A stretch of DNA of 19,442 bases from JABDGZ01 sp964487685 (GTDB lineage Bacteria; Omnitrophota; Gorgyraeia; Zapsychrales; Fredricksoniimonadaceae), in NCBI GenBank assembly GCA_964487685.1, contig CAZASA010000038.1, positions 1 through 19,442 on the forward strand. The letters are read 5' to 3'. The position numbers were made by a program, and so were the translations under genes. Below the pieces are notes generated by a model. It ran no database searches. It had not been told where the DNA came from and worked only from the letters and a program-made list of their open reading frames with translations. Position 1 is the stretch's first letter, and every line of letters begins with the position of its first letter. Positions 8,793 to 16,318 of this stretch are shown piece after piece.

Positions 8793-9812
8793 CTATTGCT
8801 TGTAAAGGCCAAAGGCGACCACACAGTTTCTTCCCTGCGATTTAGCGCGGTATAAGGCCCAATCAGCCTTGTCCATCAGCTCTTCAATGAGTTTGCCATC
8901 CGAAGGATAGATGGCTATCCCGATACTCAAGGTCACCCGTACGGTGGCGTCATACGCCTTGATCAGGCGTTTTTCAGCTGATTTACGGATACGTTCAGCC
9001 ACGACCATTGCCCCTTCTTTTTGGGTGTCCGGCAAGACCACACAAAATTCCTCTCCGCCGAAACGCCCCACAATATCGATCTCACGGACATTTTCCTGGA
9101 TAATGTTCGATATCTCTTTGAGGACCAGGTCCCCTGTCAGGTGCCCGTGCTGGTCATTGATCGCCTTAAAATGATCGGCATCGATCATTAAAAAAGCAAG
9201 GGTACTTTTGTGCAGTAAGGACCTTTTGACTTCCTCATCAAAGCGTTCGATAAAATATCGCCTTGTATAAACTCCGGTCAACCCATCAGTAATGGCCAGG
9301 GTCTCAATGTCCTTATACAACTTCAAACGGCGCAAGGCCAGGGCAAATTGATGGGCCAAAATGGCGAATTTCTCCCTGTCTTTCGGGTCCAGCCCCTTAT
9401 ACAAAAGCACTCCCAGCTTCTTTTCCTTGCTCTTGAGGACAAATGCGGTGTATTCGCTGGGCAGGTTCCCGTCTTTAAATCCCTCGTCGATCTCCTGGAC
9501 CAGCTGGCAATCTTCGATGGTCATGTTCTCTTTTAATTTCCTGCGGAAAATCTCAAAGGCTTCCTGTTCATTGGAATGGCGGGTTATCTCCTTGGTCATG
9601 TCATAAAGTGTGAAGATCTGCATCGCGTCATGCTCAAGCTTTGCTTTTTCTGCCTGGGCTTTGTCTTTTTGCTCAATGATCTTGCCAAAAATATCCTTGG
9701 CCCCCAGCACATCTTCGTCAGCCCGCTGTTCGAGCCCCAAGACCACGAGTTGGGCCAGATAAAAGACTACGCCCACAAAAACAGCCGTTGATACGATAAG
9801 GACATAGATCAT
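8793..9812 (-). CDS. Membrane-anchored diguanylate cyclase (GGDEF), I-site intact
   Basis: The 339-residue protein has one N-terminal transmembrane helix (about 3-26), a charged coiled-coil linker (about 38-65), a region of about 100 residues that resembles a degenerate GAF-type sensor, and a C-terminal GGDEF domain (about 168-335). The active-site motif is GGEEF at 252-256, with metal-binding D in LMIDADHFK. RxxD (R243-D246) sits five residues before GGEEF, the standard position of the inhibitory c-di-GMP site. It should make c-di-GMP from two GTP under product inhibition. Its start overlaps the stop of the preceding GGDEF gene (ATGA). Confidence 0.92.
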   Translation of the reverse strand: MIYVLIVSTAVFVGVVFYLAQLVVLGLEQRADEDVLGAKDIFGKIIEQKDKAQAEKAKLEHDAMQIFTLYDMTKEITRHSNEQEAFEIFRRKLKENMTIEDCQLVQEIDEGFKDGNLPSEYTAFVLKSKEKKLGVLLYKGLDPKDREKFAILAHQFALALRRLKLYKDIETLAITDGLTGVYTRRYFIERFDEEVKRSLLHKSTLAFLMIDADHFKAINDQHGHLTGDLVLKEISNIIQENVREIDIVGRFGGEEFCVVLPDTQKEGAMVVAERIRKSAEKRLIKAYDATVRVTLSIGIAIYPSDGKLIEELMDKADWALYRAKSQGRNCVVAFGLYKQ

Positions 9813-11101
9813 GCGGCACTCACCTTATTGCGTCCGGATTCCTTGGCCTGATAAAGCGCCTCATCCGCTTTAAAGATCAAATCATCCCTGTCCGGCGCAT
9901 CTTTGGGAAAAGAGGCGACACCAATCGAGACCGTCACATGGGTCTTTTGCCGTCGTAATATGATCTCCTTGGCCTCGATCTTTTTTCTTAGCTCATTGGC
10001 GGCAGCCAGCGCTTTTGCTTTGGGACACTCGGGAAGCAGCACACAAAATTCTTCGCCGCCGTAACGGCATACCAGCTCCCCTGGTTCTTGGAAATGCTCC
10101 TCAAGGATCTGGGCAATGGTCTTGAGCACGATGTCCCCGGCCATATGGCCGAAATTATCGTTATATTTTTTAAAATGGTCAAGGTCGAGCATCAAGAAGC
10201 TTAGTTCACCGCCCGCGCGCATTTCCCGGGAGATCTCCTCGGCCAAGCGTTCCATCATATGCCGGCGCAAAAAGAGACCCGTCAGCCCGTCCTTGATGGC
10301 GATCGCTTCCAGGCGTTCATATAATTGCGCGTTTTCGATGGCGATCGAGGTCAAATCCGCGATGGTCCTAAGGAAACGCAGATCATCGGTTGAAAAATGG
10401 TGCGCCAGGGCGCTGTCCACCCGAAGGATCCCCAGGGTTTTTTCCCCGACGATCAATGGCGTTGAAATAAGGGCCCTGATCTGGCGTTTGTCTTCCTCGT
10501 CCATCTTGTTAAGGTCAAAACGGAAATCCGTCTGGACATCATCGACTAATAGCGGATGCAGGGTCTTGACGACAAACTGATCGAAAATGTCCCCTTTTTT
10601 GGCCTTAAGATTGATCTGCATTTGTCCTTTTTTAGACGAAGAGATCCCTAATTCCCCGGTCGTGGAATGGAACAGATAAAGGATGACGGTGACGTCCTTG
10701 TGCCCGAAGAGTTTGGAGACTTCGACGGACAAAGTGCTGGAGGTCTCCTCCAGGCTCAGGCACATGCTTAATTTCTCGGTCAGGTCCTTTAATTGGGCAT
10801 AATTGATGATCTTAAGCCGTAATGAGGCGATGGTCTCCCATTCATGCTGGAGCTCGACTTTGAGCATATTGGCTTTTTCAAAATATTCTTCTTTTAAAAT
10901 GACAATATGCGATTGTTTTTTCTGGAGCCGCCGGTGAAAGGCTGTCAACAGCAGGATATCCGCCAAAAGGGCAATAGCGAGGAAGAAATAGGCGACAGGG
11001 TTCTTCGTGGCATATACAAAAAAACCCGCTAATGGCACAAAGAAGGAGAATAAGACGAGAAAGTACAGATTAGATAATGGTTTCTTCGGTTTTTGAATCA
11101 A
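9809..11101 (-). CDS. GAF-GGDEF diguanylate cyclase, I-site lost
   Basis: This 430-residue protein has two predicted transmembrane helices (about 11-31 and 35-55), a coiled-coil segment (about 58-115), a GAF domain (about 115-260; LSLEETSSTLSVEVSKLFG ... LISTPLIVGEKTLGILRVDS ... IAIENAQLYERLE) and a GGDEF domain (about 265-430). GGEEF is at 348-352 and DGLTGLFLRRHM and LMLDLDHFKKYND are intact, so catalysis is expected. The position of the RxxD inhibitory site reads EPGE, so product feedback is probably missing. The first codon is TTG at 11101, with AAGG about nine bases upstream. It overlaps the ABC ATPase end by 32 bases, so the start is less certain than for neighbours. Confidence 0.88.
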   Translation of the reverse strand: MIQKPKKPLSNLYFLVLFSFFVPLAGFFVYATKNPVAYFFLAIALLADILLLTAFHRRLQKKQSHIVILKEEYFEKANMLKVELQHEWETIASLRLKIINYAQLKDLTEKLSMCLSLEETSSTLSVEVSKLFGHKDVTVILYLFHSTTGELGISSSKKGQMQINLKAKKGDIFDQFVVKTLHPLLVDDVQTDFRFDLNKMDEEDKRQIRALISTPLIVGEKTLGILRVDSALAHHFSTDDLRFLRTIADLTSIAIENAQLYERLEAIAIKDGLTGLFLRRHMMERLAEEISREMRAGGELSFLMLDLDHFKKYNDNFGHMAGDIVLKTIAQILEEHFQEPGELVCRYGGEEFCVLLPECPKAKALAAANELRKKIEAKEIILRRQKTHVTVSIGVASFPKDAPDRDDLIFKADEALYQAKESGRNKVSAA

Positions 11102-12173
11102 AGAAGTGTACCTTGCTCATGTCGAATACCAGGTCCATGTCGCGGTTGACATCCGGGCGGTCGTGTGCCCCGACGCGGGCGATAAAATTATGCCTGCCGG
11201 AGCTTAAATATAAATAAACCTCGCTGCCCAGCGGTTCGACCACTTCACAGGTCGCCCTAACGGTATTCTCGGGGGAGGCTTCAGAGGCAAAGAGCTTGTC
11301 GTAAATATCCTCGGAGCGGATGCCCAGAGTGACCTCACGGTCGTAATACGGGGCGATCTTGGGATACATCCCATCCAATAGTTTAACCTGAAATTTTCCC
11401 TCATCAAAGAAATATTTACGGTCCTTCTTGATGATCTTTCCCTTGATAAAATTGATCGGTGGTGAACCGATGAATGAGGCCACAAATTTATTGACCGGCT
11501 GGTCATAGACCGTCATAGGATCAGCGCATTGCAAGATGACCCCCTTGTTCATGACGACGATCCGGTCGCCCATGGTCATGGCCTCGGTCTGGTCATGGGT
11601 GACATAAATAAAGGTCGTCTGCAGGCGCATGCGCAGTTTATGGATTTCGGTGCGCATCTGGACACGCATCTTGGCATCCAGATTTGACAGCGGTTCATCA
11701 AAAAGAAAGACCAAAGGCTTTCGCACAATGGCGCGCCCCAGCGCCACCCGCTGGCGCTCCCCGCCGGAGAGTTCGCCCGGACGGCGTTCTAGATACTGGG
11801 TGATGCCTAAGATCTCGGCGGCCTCGGAAACACGTTTATGCACTTCCGCTTTGGGATAATTGCGTAATTTAAGACCAAAGGCCATGTTCTCAAAGACACT
11901 CATGTGCGGATAAAGGGCGTAATTCTGAAAGACCATGGCGATATTGCGGTCTTTGGCCGGGATATCATTGACCAGGCGGTCATTGATCCAGATCTCCCCG
12001 GAGGTGATCTCTTCCAGGCCTGCGATCATGCGCAGGGTGGTTGATTTGCCGCAGCCGGATGGGCCGACCAGCACTAAAAATTCCTTGTCGGCGATCTCCA
12101 AATTGACATTATTGACGGCATCAGAGCCGCCCCGGTAAGTCTTGCAAAGATTCTTGATCCTGATATTGGCCAT
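11070..12173 (-). CDS. ABC transporter ATPase, MalK/UgpC/MsmK type
   Basis: The 367-residue protein has Walker A GPSGCGKST (37-45), Q-loop Q83 in MVFQNYALYPH, signature LSGGERQRVALGRA (135-148), Walker B VFLFDEPLSNLDAKMR (D159, E160) and H-loop H193 in YVTHDQTEAMTMGD. A C-terminal OB/TOBE regulatory domain of about 130 residues follows (TLGIRSEDIYD, CEVVEPLGSEVYLYL). This is the carbohydrate-importer ATPase subfamily. ATG 12173 was chosen because the peptide from there opens with the family pattern MANIRIKNLCKTY, and because it lies 7 bases after the accD stop. No permease or binding protein is in the window. Like MsmK, it may serve transporters encoded elsewhere. Confidence 0.92.
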   Translation of the reverse strand: MANIRIKNLCKTYRGGSDAVNNVNLEIADKEFLVLVGPSGCGKSTTLRMIAGLEEITSGEIWINDRLVNDIPAKDRNIAMVFQNYALYPHMSVFENMAFGLKLRNYPKAEVHKRVSEAAEILGITQYLERRPGELSGGERQRVALGRAIVRKPLVFLFDEPLSNLDAKMRVQMRTEIHKLRMRLQTTFIYVTHDQTEAMTMGDRIVVMNKGVILQCADPMTVYDQPVNKFVASFIGSPPINFIKGKIIKKDRKYFFDEGKFQVKLLDGMYPKIAPYYDREVTLGIRSEDIYDKLFASEASPENTVRATCEVVEPLGSEVYLYLSSGRHNFIARVGAHDRPDVNRDMDLVFDMSKVHFFDSKTEETII

Positions 12174-12180
12174 AATTAAA

Positions 12181-13026
12181 TCAATCCTGATGGCAATAAT
12201 TAATGGTATGCGCCAAAACACCTTTAAGGTCCTGGCGCTCGACGATCATATCGATCATGCCGTGGGCTAATAAGAATTCCGAACGCTGAAAGCCGGAGGG
12301 CAATTTCTGCCTTATCGTTTGTTCCACCACCCGCGGTCCCGCAAAACCGATCAAGGCCTTGGGCTCGGCGATGATCACATCCCCGACACCTGCAAAAGAA
12401 GCCATGATGCCACCCATGGTGGGATTGGTCAATACAGAGACATACAATAACCCGGCTTGGGCATGACGCTGCAGGCAGGCACAGGTCTTGGCCATCTGCA
12501 TCAGGGAAATGGCCCCTTCATACATGCGTGCCCCGCCGCCTGACCCGGAAATAATAACGACCGGGATCTTCTCTTTGGTGGCATACTCGACCGTGCGGGT
12601 GATCTTCTCACCGACGACAGAACCCATGGAGCCCATGATAAACCGCGAATCCGTGACCGCGATGGCTACCTTACTGCCTTCGATGTTCCCATATCCGGTG
12701 ATCACCGCGTCTTTAAGCTCCGTCGCCTCCTGGTCTGCTTTAAGCTTTTCTTTATATGTTTTAGGGCCCTGGAATTTTAACGGATCGGCGGATGTCATCT
12801 CGCCATCTGTCTCGACGAAGGTGCCCTCATCAATGATATGCTCAATGCGCTCACGGGCATTCAAGCTCAGATGGAAACCGCATTTGGGGCATACGTTCAA
12901 ATTATTTTTTAATTCTTTGGAATAGGCGGGAGATTCACAGCCCGGGCATTTGGTCCAAACGCCGGCGGGGATCTCTTTACGTTTAACCTTGATAAAGGTG
13001 TAATTTGATTTTCCGAATAAAGACAT
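12181..13026 (-). CDS. accD: Acetyl-CoA carboxylase carboxyltransferase subunit beta
   Basis: The 281-residue protein is standard AccD. The N-terminal zinc ribbon is CPGC (C27, C30) and CPKC (C46, C49), followed by the crotonase-type carboxyltransferase core with SGSGGGARMYEGAISLMQMAKT, NPTMGGIMASFAGVGDVIIAEP and GFAGPRVVEQTIRQKLPSGFQ. With AccA it transfers CO2 from biotin carboxyl carrier to acetyl-CoA, the first step of fatty-acid synthesis. AccA is not in the window. The AGGAG ribosome site overlaps the DUF1015 stop (TAG at 13035-13033), so translation is probably coupled. Confidence 0.96.
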   Translation of the reverse strand: MSLFGKSNYTFIKVKRKEIPAGVWTKCPGCESPAYSKELKNNLNVCPKCGFHLSLNARERIEHIIDEGTFVETDGEMTSADPLKFQGPKTYKEKLKADQEATELKDAVITGYGNIEGSKVAIAVTDSRFIMGSMGSVVGEKITRTVEYATKEKIPVVIISGSGGGARMYEGAISLMQMAKTCACLQRHAQAGLLYVSVLTNPTMGGIMASFAGVGDVIIAEPKALIGFAGPRVVEQTIRQKLPSGFQRSEFLLAHGMIDMIVERQDLKGVLAHTINYCHQD

Positions 13027-13032
13027 TTTCTC

Positions 13033-14298
13033 CTAATCCATCTTATAGATCGTCAGTCCCGACAAAACTTTAGGGTAGAAATAGGTGGTCTTGGGCGGCA
13101 TACGCTCGTCGTTAAGGGCGATAGAGCGAAGCTGGGCCACCTGGACCGGATTTAGGATAAACCCTGCCTCGGCACGGCCTTCATTGACCGCCAAAAGCAC
13201 TTCATCCGGGTCTTTGGAATAGACGATATCATCAACCGTCACTCCGACCTGGTCTAAAATAAAAGCCTTTAAAATGGCTGCATCCAGACCGCGGTAATCC
13301 TTGGAACCTTCCTTGACCATCTTGTCGATGAGCGTTTTATTCTTCAGGCGCAGCAGGAACATGCCCTGTTTATTGTAGAGGCCAAAAGCATGTTCGTTCT
13401 GACCGGCGCGGGCCAAAAGCACCAGCCAATCAACCTTTGTTTTGACTTTGTCGATCCGGAAATATTGTTCTAAAAGATTAACACTGATAGGGAATTTCTT
13501 GACGATGCGGTGGATCGGGAATATCTGCAATTCCTTGGAATCCATGTTGGTAAAATACGTCATCACATAATTATACGGCTCATCCCCGGATGTTTTCTTG
13601 GCTTTCTTTAAAGCTTCCCGTCGGATCTGCTGGGCGACCTCACAACGGTGATGGCCGTCGCAGATAAATAAATTCTGCCCATCGATGACTTTAATGATCT
13701 CCTGGATATGCAGTGGATTATCAAGCCGCCAGATCGTATGTTTGACCTTGTCATGGTCCACTGCTTCCAAAAACGGCTTTTGGGAGGCCATTTCTTTATA
13801 AAAGATCCGGTCGACCTTGCCGGCCTTGTCCGCGTAGCCGACAAAGATCGGGCTTAGATCACTTTTTAAAGCGCTCCAGAGAGTGAAACGGTCTGTCTTG
13901 GCCGCGTCATGCGTATGCTCATGAGGTAAAATACGCACCCCGGAATCTTCATTGAGCTTGAGCAATCCCAAAAAACCGGTACGGGTATATTTTTGGCCCT
14001 GGTATTTATAATCTTGTTTATAAAAGTAAATACAAGGCTTATCATCCTGCTTTAAAATGCCTTTTTTAAACCATTCCTCATAGGTTTTCCTGGCCCGGGT
14101 ATATTTATTGTCCTTCTCATTGTCCTTAGGGGTTTCTTTGGCTAATTCCAAACGGATAAAATTATGGGGATTTTGCTTATAATAATTATCTTGTTGTTCT
14201 TCGGAAATAATATCGTAAGGCGGGCAGAAGACATTAGAAAGATCTTCGACCTTTTCTTTATTATAGAATACGGCTCTGAATGGCTTAAGCGCTGACAT
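13033..14298 (-). CDS. DUF1015 family protein of unknown function
   Basis: The 421-residue protein belongs to DUF1015. Visible marks are CPPYDII at 25-31, the PHEHTH segment at 125-130, and the signature DGHHRCEVA at 214-222, whose clustered Asp/His suggests a metal or catalytic site. The C-terminus reads RMPPKTTYFYPKVLSGLTIYKMD, a typical ending for the family. Biochemical function is not established and none is claimed. It is probably cytoplasmic. ATG 14298 is preferred over TTG 14304 because the AGAGG ribosome site is nine bases from the ATG but too close to the TTG. It is the first gene of the accD-ABC-GGDEF unit. Confidence 0.9.
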   Translation of the reverse strand: MSALKPFRAVFYNKEKVEDLSNVFCPPYDIISEEQQDNYYKQNPHNFIRLELAKETPKDNEKDNKYTRARKTYEEWFKKGILKQDDKPCIYFYKQDYKYQGQKYTRTGFLGLLKLNEDSGVRILPHEHTHDAAKTDRFTLWSALKSDLSPIFVGYADKAGKVDRIFYKEMASQKPFLEAVDHDKVKHTIWRLDNPLHIQEIIKVIDGQNLFICDGHHRCEVAQQIRREALKKAKKTSGDEPYNYVMTYFTNMDSKELQIFPIHRIVKKFPISVNLLEQYFRIDKVKTKVDWLVLLARAGQNEHAFGLYNKQGMFLLRLKNKTLIDKMVKEGSKDYRGLDAAILKAFILDQVGVTVDDIVYSKDPDEVLLAVNEGRAEAGFILNPVQVAQLRSIALNDERMPPKTTYFYPKVLSGLTIYKMD

Positions 14299-14371
14299 GT
14301 ACAAAAACCTCTTCCCTTAATGGCTTGTTAGACAATAAGTTAAATCCCTGTATAAATTACATGAAGCCGTA

Positions 14372-14380
14372 ATTATAGCA
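14372..14380 (-). promoter_or_regulatory. Extended -10 promoter before DUF1015-accD unit
   Basis: The minus strand reads TGC followed by a perfect TATAAT (14377-14372), the TGN extension characteristic of extended -10 promoters. The -35 position (about 14400-14395) reads CTTTCC, a poor match, as is common for this promoter type. It lies about 75 bases before the DUF1015 start, in the only sizeable gap of the region (14299-14421). Confidence 0.55.
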
Positions 14381-14421
14381 TAAAATCTTATTAAGGAAAG
14401 CCAAAAGCTGTGTGATTATGT

Positions 14422-14703
14422 TTAAGGATGGCAGGCGCAAGAGCCGCCGCAAGGGGTAGCGGCCGCAGGTGCAGCAGCAGGCTTAGGAGACTCTTTTTTA
14501 TCACTTGAAGAGGGCGATTTCCTTTTATAATCTGTTTCGTAAAAACCAGAGCCTTTAAAGATCATCCCTGAGCCGCCTCCGATCAAACGGACTAATTTCT
14601 TTTTGTGGCATTTAGGGCATTTGGTCAATTTGGCATCGGTCATGCTCTGCAATTCCTCAAAATCATGGCCGCAGGCCTGGCATTCATATTGGTAGGTTGG
14701 CAT
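14422..14703 (-). CDS. FmdB-type zinc ribbon protein
   Basis: This small protein of 93 residues opens with the FmdB/CxxC_CxxC_SSSS pattern MPTYQYECQACGHDFEELQSM and has two CxxC pairs (C8/C11 and C29/C32) forming a zinc ribbon. GSGFYETDYK, usual for the family, follows. The tail is a low-complexity SPSSSDKKESPKPAAAPAAA stretch ending in CGGSCACHP, a further cysteine cluster. FmdB proteins are named regulators, but their molecular role is unclear. ATG 14703 is used because a GGAG site lies five bases upstream and the family pattern begins there. It follows dnaJ by 98 bases. Confidence 0.88.
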   Translation of the reverse strand: MPTYQYECQACGHDFEELQSMTDAKLTKCPKCHKKKLVRLIGGGSGMIFKGSGFYETDYKRKSPSSSDKKESPKPAAAPAAATPCGGSCACHP

Positions 14704-14722
14704 AAAATCTCCGATTATTGTC

Positions 14723-14742
14723 ATTCCCGCGAAAGCGGGAAT
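14723..14742. repeat. R1 palindromic repeat, copy b
   Basis: ATTCCCGC-GAAA-GCGGGAAT, a perfect 8-bp stem with a GAAA loop, in the leader of the zinc-ribbon gene. It begins 19 bases from its start codon and just before its ribosome site. It is followed on the plus strand by CTTTCTACT, a tail also found in the truncated units at 16026-16071. Confidence 0.92.
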
Positions 14743-14755
14743 CTTTCTACTATGG

Positions 14756-14803
14756 ACCCCCGATTAAAACATTCGGGGGTGACACTGACTTTAAGTCAGT
14801 GTC
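14756..14803. repeat. Two consecutive hairpins at the dnaJ stop codon
   Basis: 14781-14803 is a perfect 10-bp inverted repeat GACACTGACT / AGTCAGTGTC with a TTA loop; it overlaps the dnaJ stop codon (TGA at 14804-14802). It is directly followed by ACCCCCGA (14756-14763) / TCGGGGGT (14773-14780), an 8-bp stem. Neither is followed by a T-run on the minus strand, so they are not typical intrinsic terminators. They may stabilise dnaJ mRNA or attenuate transcription into the zinc-ribbon gene. Confidence 0.7.
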
Positions 14804-15938
14804 ATTTAAACGCCTTCTTAAATTTATCTTTAAACGATGATTTACCGTTACTTTCCCCCATTTCATTGCTTAATTCTTCCATTAATTCACGCTGGCGGCT
14901 GGTTAAATGGGTGGGTACTGCGATCATCACACGCACATACAGGTCACCAAATTCATGGCTGCCATGGACATCAGGCATCCCTTCACCGCGCATGCGAAAG
15001 ACCTTGCCGCTTTGAGTACCTTCAGGGATCTTCATGACCACTTCTTCTTTAAGCGTCTTGATCTTCTCTTCGCCCCCTAAGGCCGCCTTGGCAAAAGAAA
15101 CCGGCAAATCCATTTTCAAATCCTGGTCATGACGCTCAAAGACCGGATGGTTCTTTACTTTAATGAACAAAAACAAGTCGCCATTGCCGCCAGGGCCCAC
15201 TTCTCCTTCACCGCGCACGCGCAGCTGAGAATCATTATCAACACCTGGCGGGACCTTGATCTCAACCGTACGCGTGACCCTAGTAACCCCGCGGCCGGCG
15301 CATTCCGGACAGGCTTCAGTGATGGTCTTGCCTGACCCGTGGCATTTAGGGCAGGTCTGGGCCATCCGGAAAAACCCGTTCGCCATGACCACCTGGCCTT
15401 GGCCATTACAAGAAGTACATGTTTTCAAAGCCGTACCGTTTCTGGCCCCTGTTCCGTCACATTTTTTACAATGCTCATGCCGGGGAAACTTGATCTCTTT
15501 TTTGATGCCCTTATAAGCTTCCTCGAGCGTCAACTCGACTTCATATTGAATATCATGGCCGCGCGATTTTCTACTCCCGCGTCCGGAACCGCCGCCCGTA
15601 TCAAACTGGGCACCGAACATCCGGCCTAAAATATCGCCAAGATCAGATTCCCCGCCAAAAACGCTAGAAAAATCCGCCCCACGGTAAATATCTTCCGAGG
15701 TATAACTCCGGTCAATACCCTCATGCCCAAATTGATCGTACGTCTGCTTTTTCTGGGGGTCAGCCAAAACACCATAAGCCTCAGAAATTTCCTTAAACCG
15801 CTCTTCCGCCACCTTCTTCTCAGCCTCCGGCACCCGGTCCGGATGATATTTCAAAGCCATAGACCGATAAGCCTTCTTAATATCCGCCAAAGCCGAAGTC
15901 CTCGGTATCCCTAATATCTCATAATAATCTTTTTTCAT
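14802..15938 (-). CDS. dnaJ: Chaperone protein DnaJ
   Basis: The 378-residue type I Hsp40 is complete. It has a J domain with HPD at 32-34, a glycine/phenylalanine-rich linker (about 75-135), four CxxCxGxG zinc repeats (CKKCDGTG, CTSCNGQG, CPKCHGSG, CPECAGRG), and the C-terminal substrate domain (KVPPGVDNDSQLRVRGEGEVG ... MRGEGMPDVHG). It stimulates DnaK ATPase and delivers unfolded clients. AAGGAAGA lies just before ATG 15938. No CIRCE-type operator is visible in the leader. dnaK is encoded in the same direction, but a 1.6-kb island including a plus-strand tRNA-like gene separates them, so dnaJ must have its own promoter. Confidence 0.97.
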   Translation of the reverse strand: MKKDYYEILGIPRTSALADIKKAYRSMALKYHPDRVPEAEKKVAEERFKEISEAYGVLADPQKKQTYDQFGHEGIDRSYTSEDIYRGADFSSVFGGESDLGDILGRMFGAQFDTGGGSGRGSRKSRGHDIQYEVELTLEEAYKGIKKEIKFPRHEHCKKCDGTGARNGTALKTCTSCNGQGQVVMANGFFRMAQTCPKCHGSGKTITEACPECAGRGVTRVTRTVEIKVPPGVDNDSQLRVRGEGEVGPGGNGDLFLFIKVKNHPVFERHDQDLKMDLPVSFAKAALGGEEKIKTLKEEVVMKIPEGTQSGKVFRMRGEGMPDVHGSHEFGDLYVRVMIAVPTHLTSRQRELMEELSNEMGESNGKSSFKDKFKKAFK

Positions 15939-15946
15939 TCTTCCTT

Positions 15947-16016
15947 ATTCCCCCCTCTTTTTTACGACCGACAGGAGTACTCGGTATTGAGAGTATAAAG
16001 AGGGGTTGGGGGAGTT
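15947..16016. repeat. R2 palindromic repeat, copy c, split by a loop insertion
   Basis: The plus strand begins TTCCCCCCTCTTTTTTTAC and ends GTATAAAGAGGGGTTGGGGG-AGTTT, matching the two arms of the R2 element. Between the arms lie about 28 unrelated bases (about 15965-15992, GACCGACAGGAGTACTCGG...) where other copies have 4-5 loop bases. The element is in the dnaJ leader, next to its ribosome site. Confidence 0.75.
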
Positions 16017-16025
16017 TAATCCAAA

Positions 16026-16103
16026 TGTCATTCCCGCTATTTTCTACTTGTCATTCCCGCTATTTTCTACTTGTCATTCCCGCGAAAGCGGGAATCCAAA
16101 ACA
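16026..16103. repeat. R1 array: two 23-bp half-units plus one full palindrome
   Basis: Two identical 23-bp units start TGTCATTCCCGC and end TATTTTCTACT (16026-16048, 16049-16071). They are followed without a gap by a complete R1 copy, TGTCATTCCCGC-GAAA-GCGGGAAT (16072-16095), and its CCAAAACAT flank. The half-units keep only the left arm of the palindrome. Confidence 0.9.
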
Positions 16104-16134
16104 TCCGCCTGCGGGTCCTGTCTCGGACTTGCTG

Positions 16135-16305
16135 TTAAGGTGCTCCTAATTGAACCGAGAAAGTCACAGCCTTAGCTCTTGGTGATTTCCCTCTATTATC
16201 CCTCAGAACCGTTTCCGTCCGCCCCTTAACATCAATTCCGAGCCACCCGCCGCAAATTTCAATAATAACCCAATGTGTCCCAGTTTTTTTATAACCGCCT
16301 AACAT
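16135..16305 (-). CDS. Possible small ORF, 56 residues
   Basis: ATG 16305 opens a frame that stays open to TAA at 16137-16135. It encodes 56 residues beginning MLGGYKKTGTHWVIIEICGG, continuing WLGIDVKGRTETVLRDNRGK and ending SPRAKAVTFSVQLGAP. The composition is protein-like (mixed charges, alternating hydrophobics, two Trp). It begins 13 bases after the stop of the orphan gene at 16319. An in-frame TAA nine bases upstream rules out extension, and no Shine-Dalgarno is visible. It could be a real small gene, the remnant of a longer one, or chance. I do not recognise the family. The remaining bases of this gap (16104-16134) show nothing. Confidence 0.3.
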   Translation of the reverse strand: MLGGYKKTGTHWVIIEICGGWLGIDVKGRTETVLRDNRGKSPRAKAVTFSVQLGAP

Positions 16306-16318
16306 GCAAATTTATATC

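Noticed and set aside
12174..12221. Extended N-terminus for the ABC ATPase starting at 12221
   Set aside because: It would overlap accD by about 40 bases, and the family's N-terminus begins at MANIRIKNLCKTY (12173).
16026..16103. Tandem 23-bp units as a CRISPR array
   Set aside because: The units are directly adjacent with no unique spacers and are truncated palindromes.
15939..16134. CIRCE-type heat-shock operator for dnaJ
   Set aside because: No TTAGCACTC-N9-GAGTGCTAA-like inverted repeat is present; the palindromes here belong to the dispersed R1 and R2 families.
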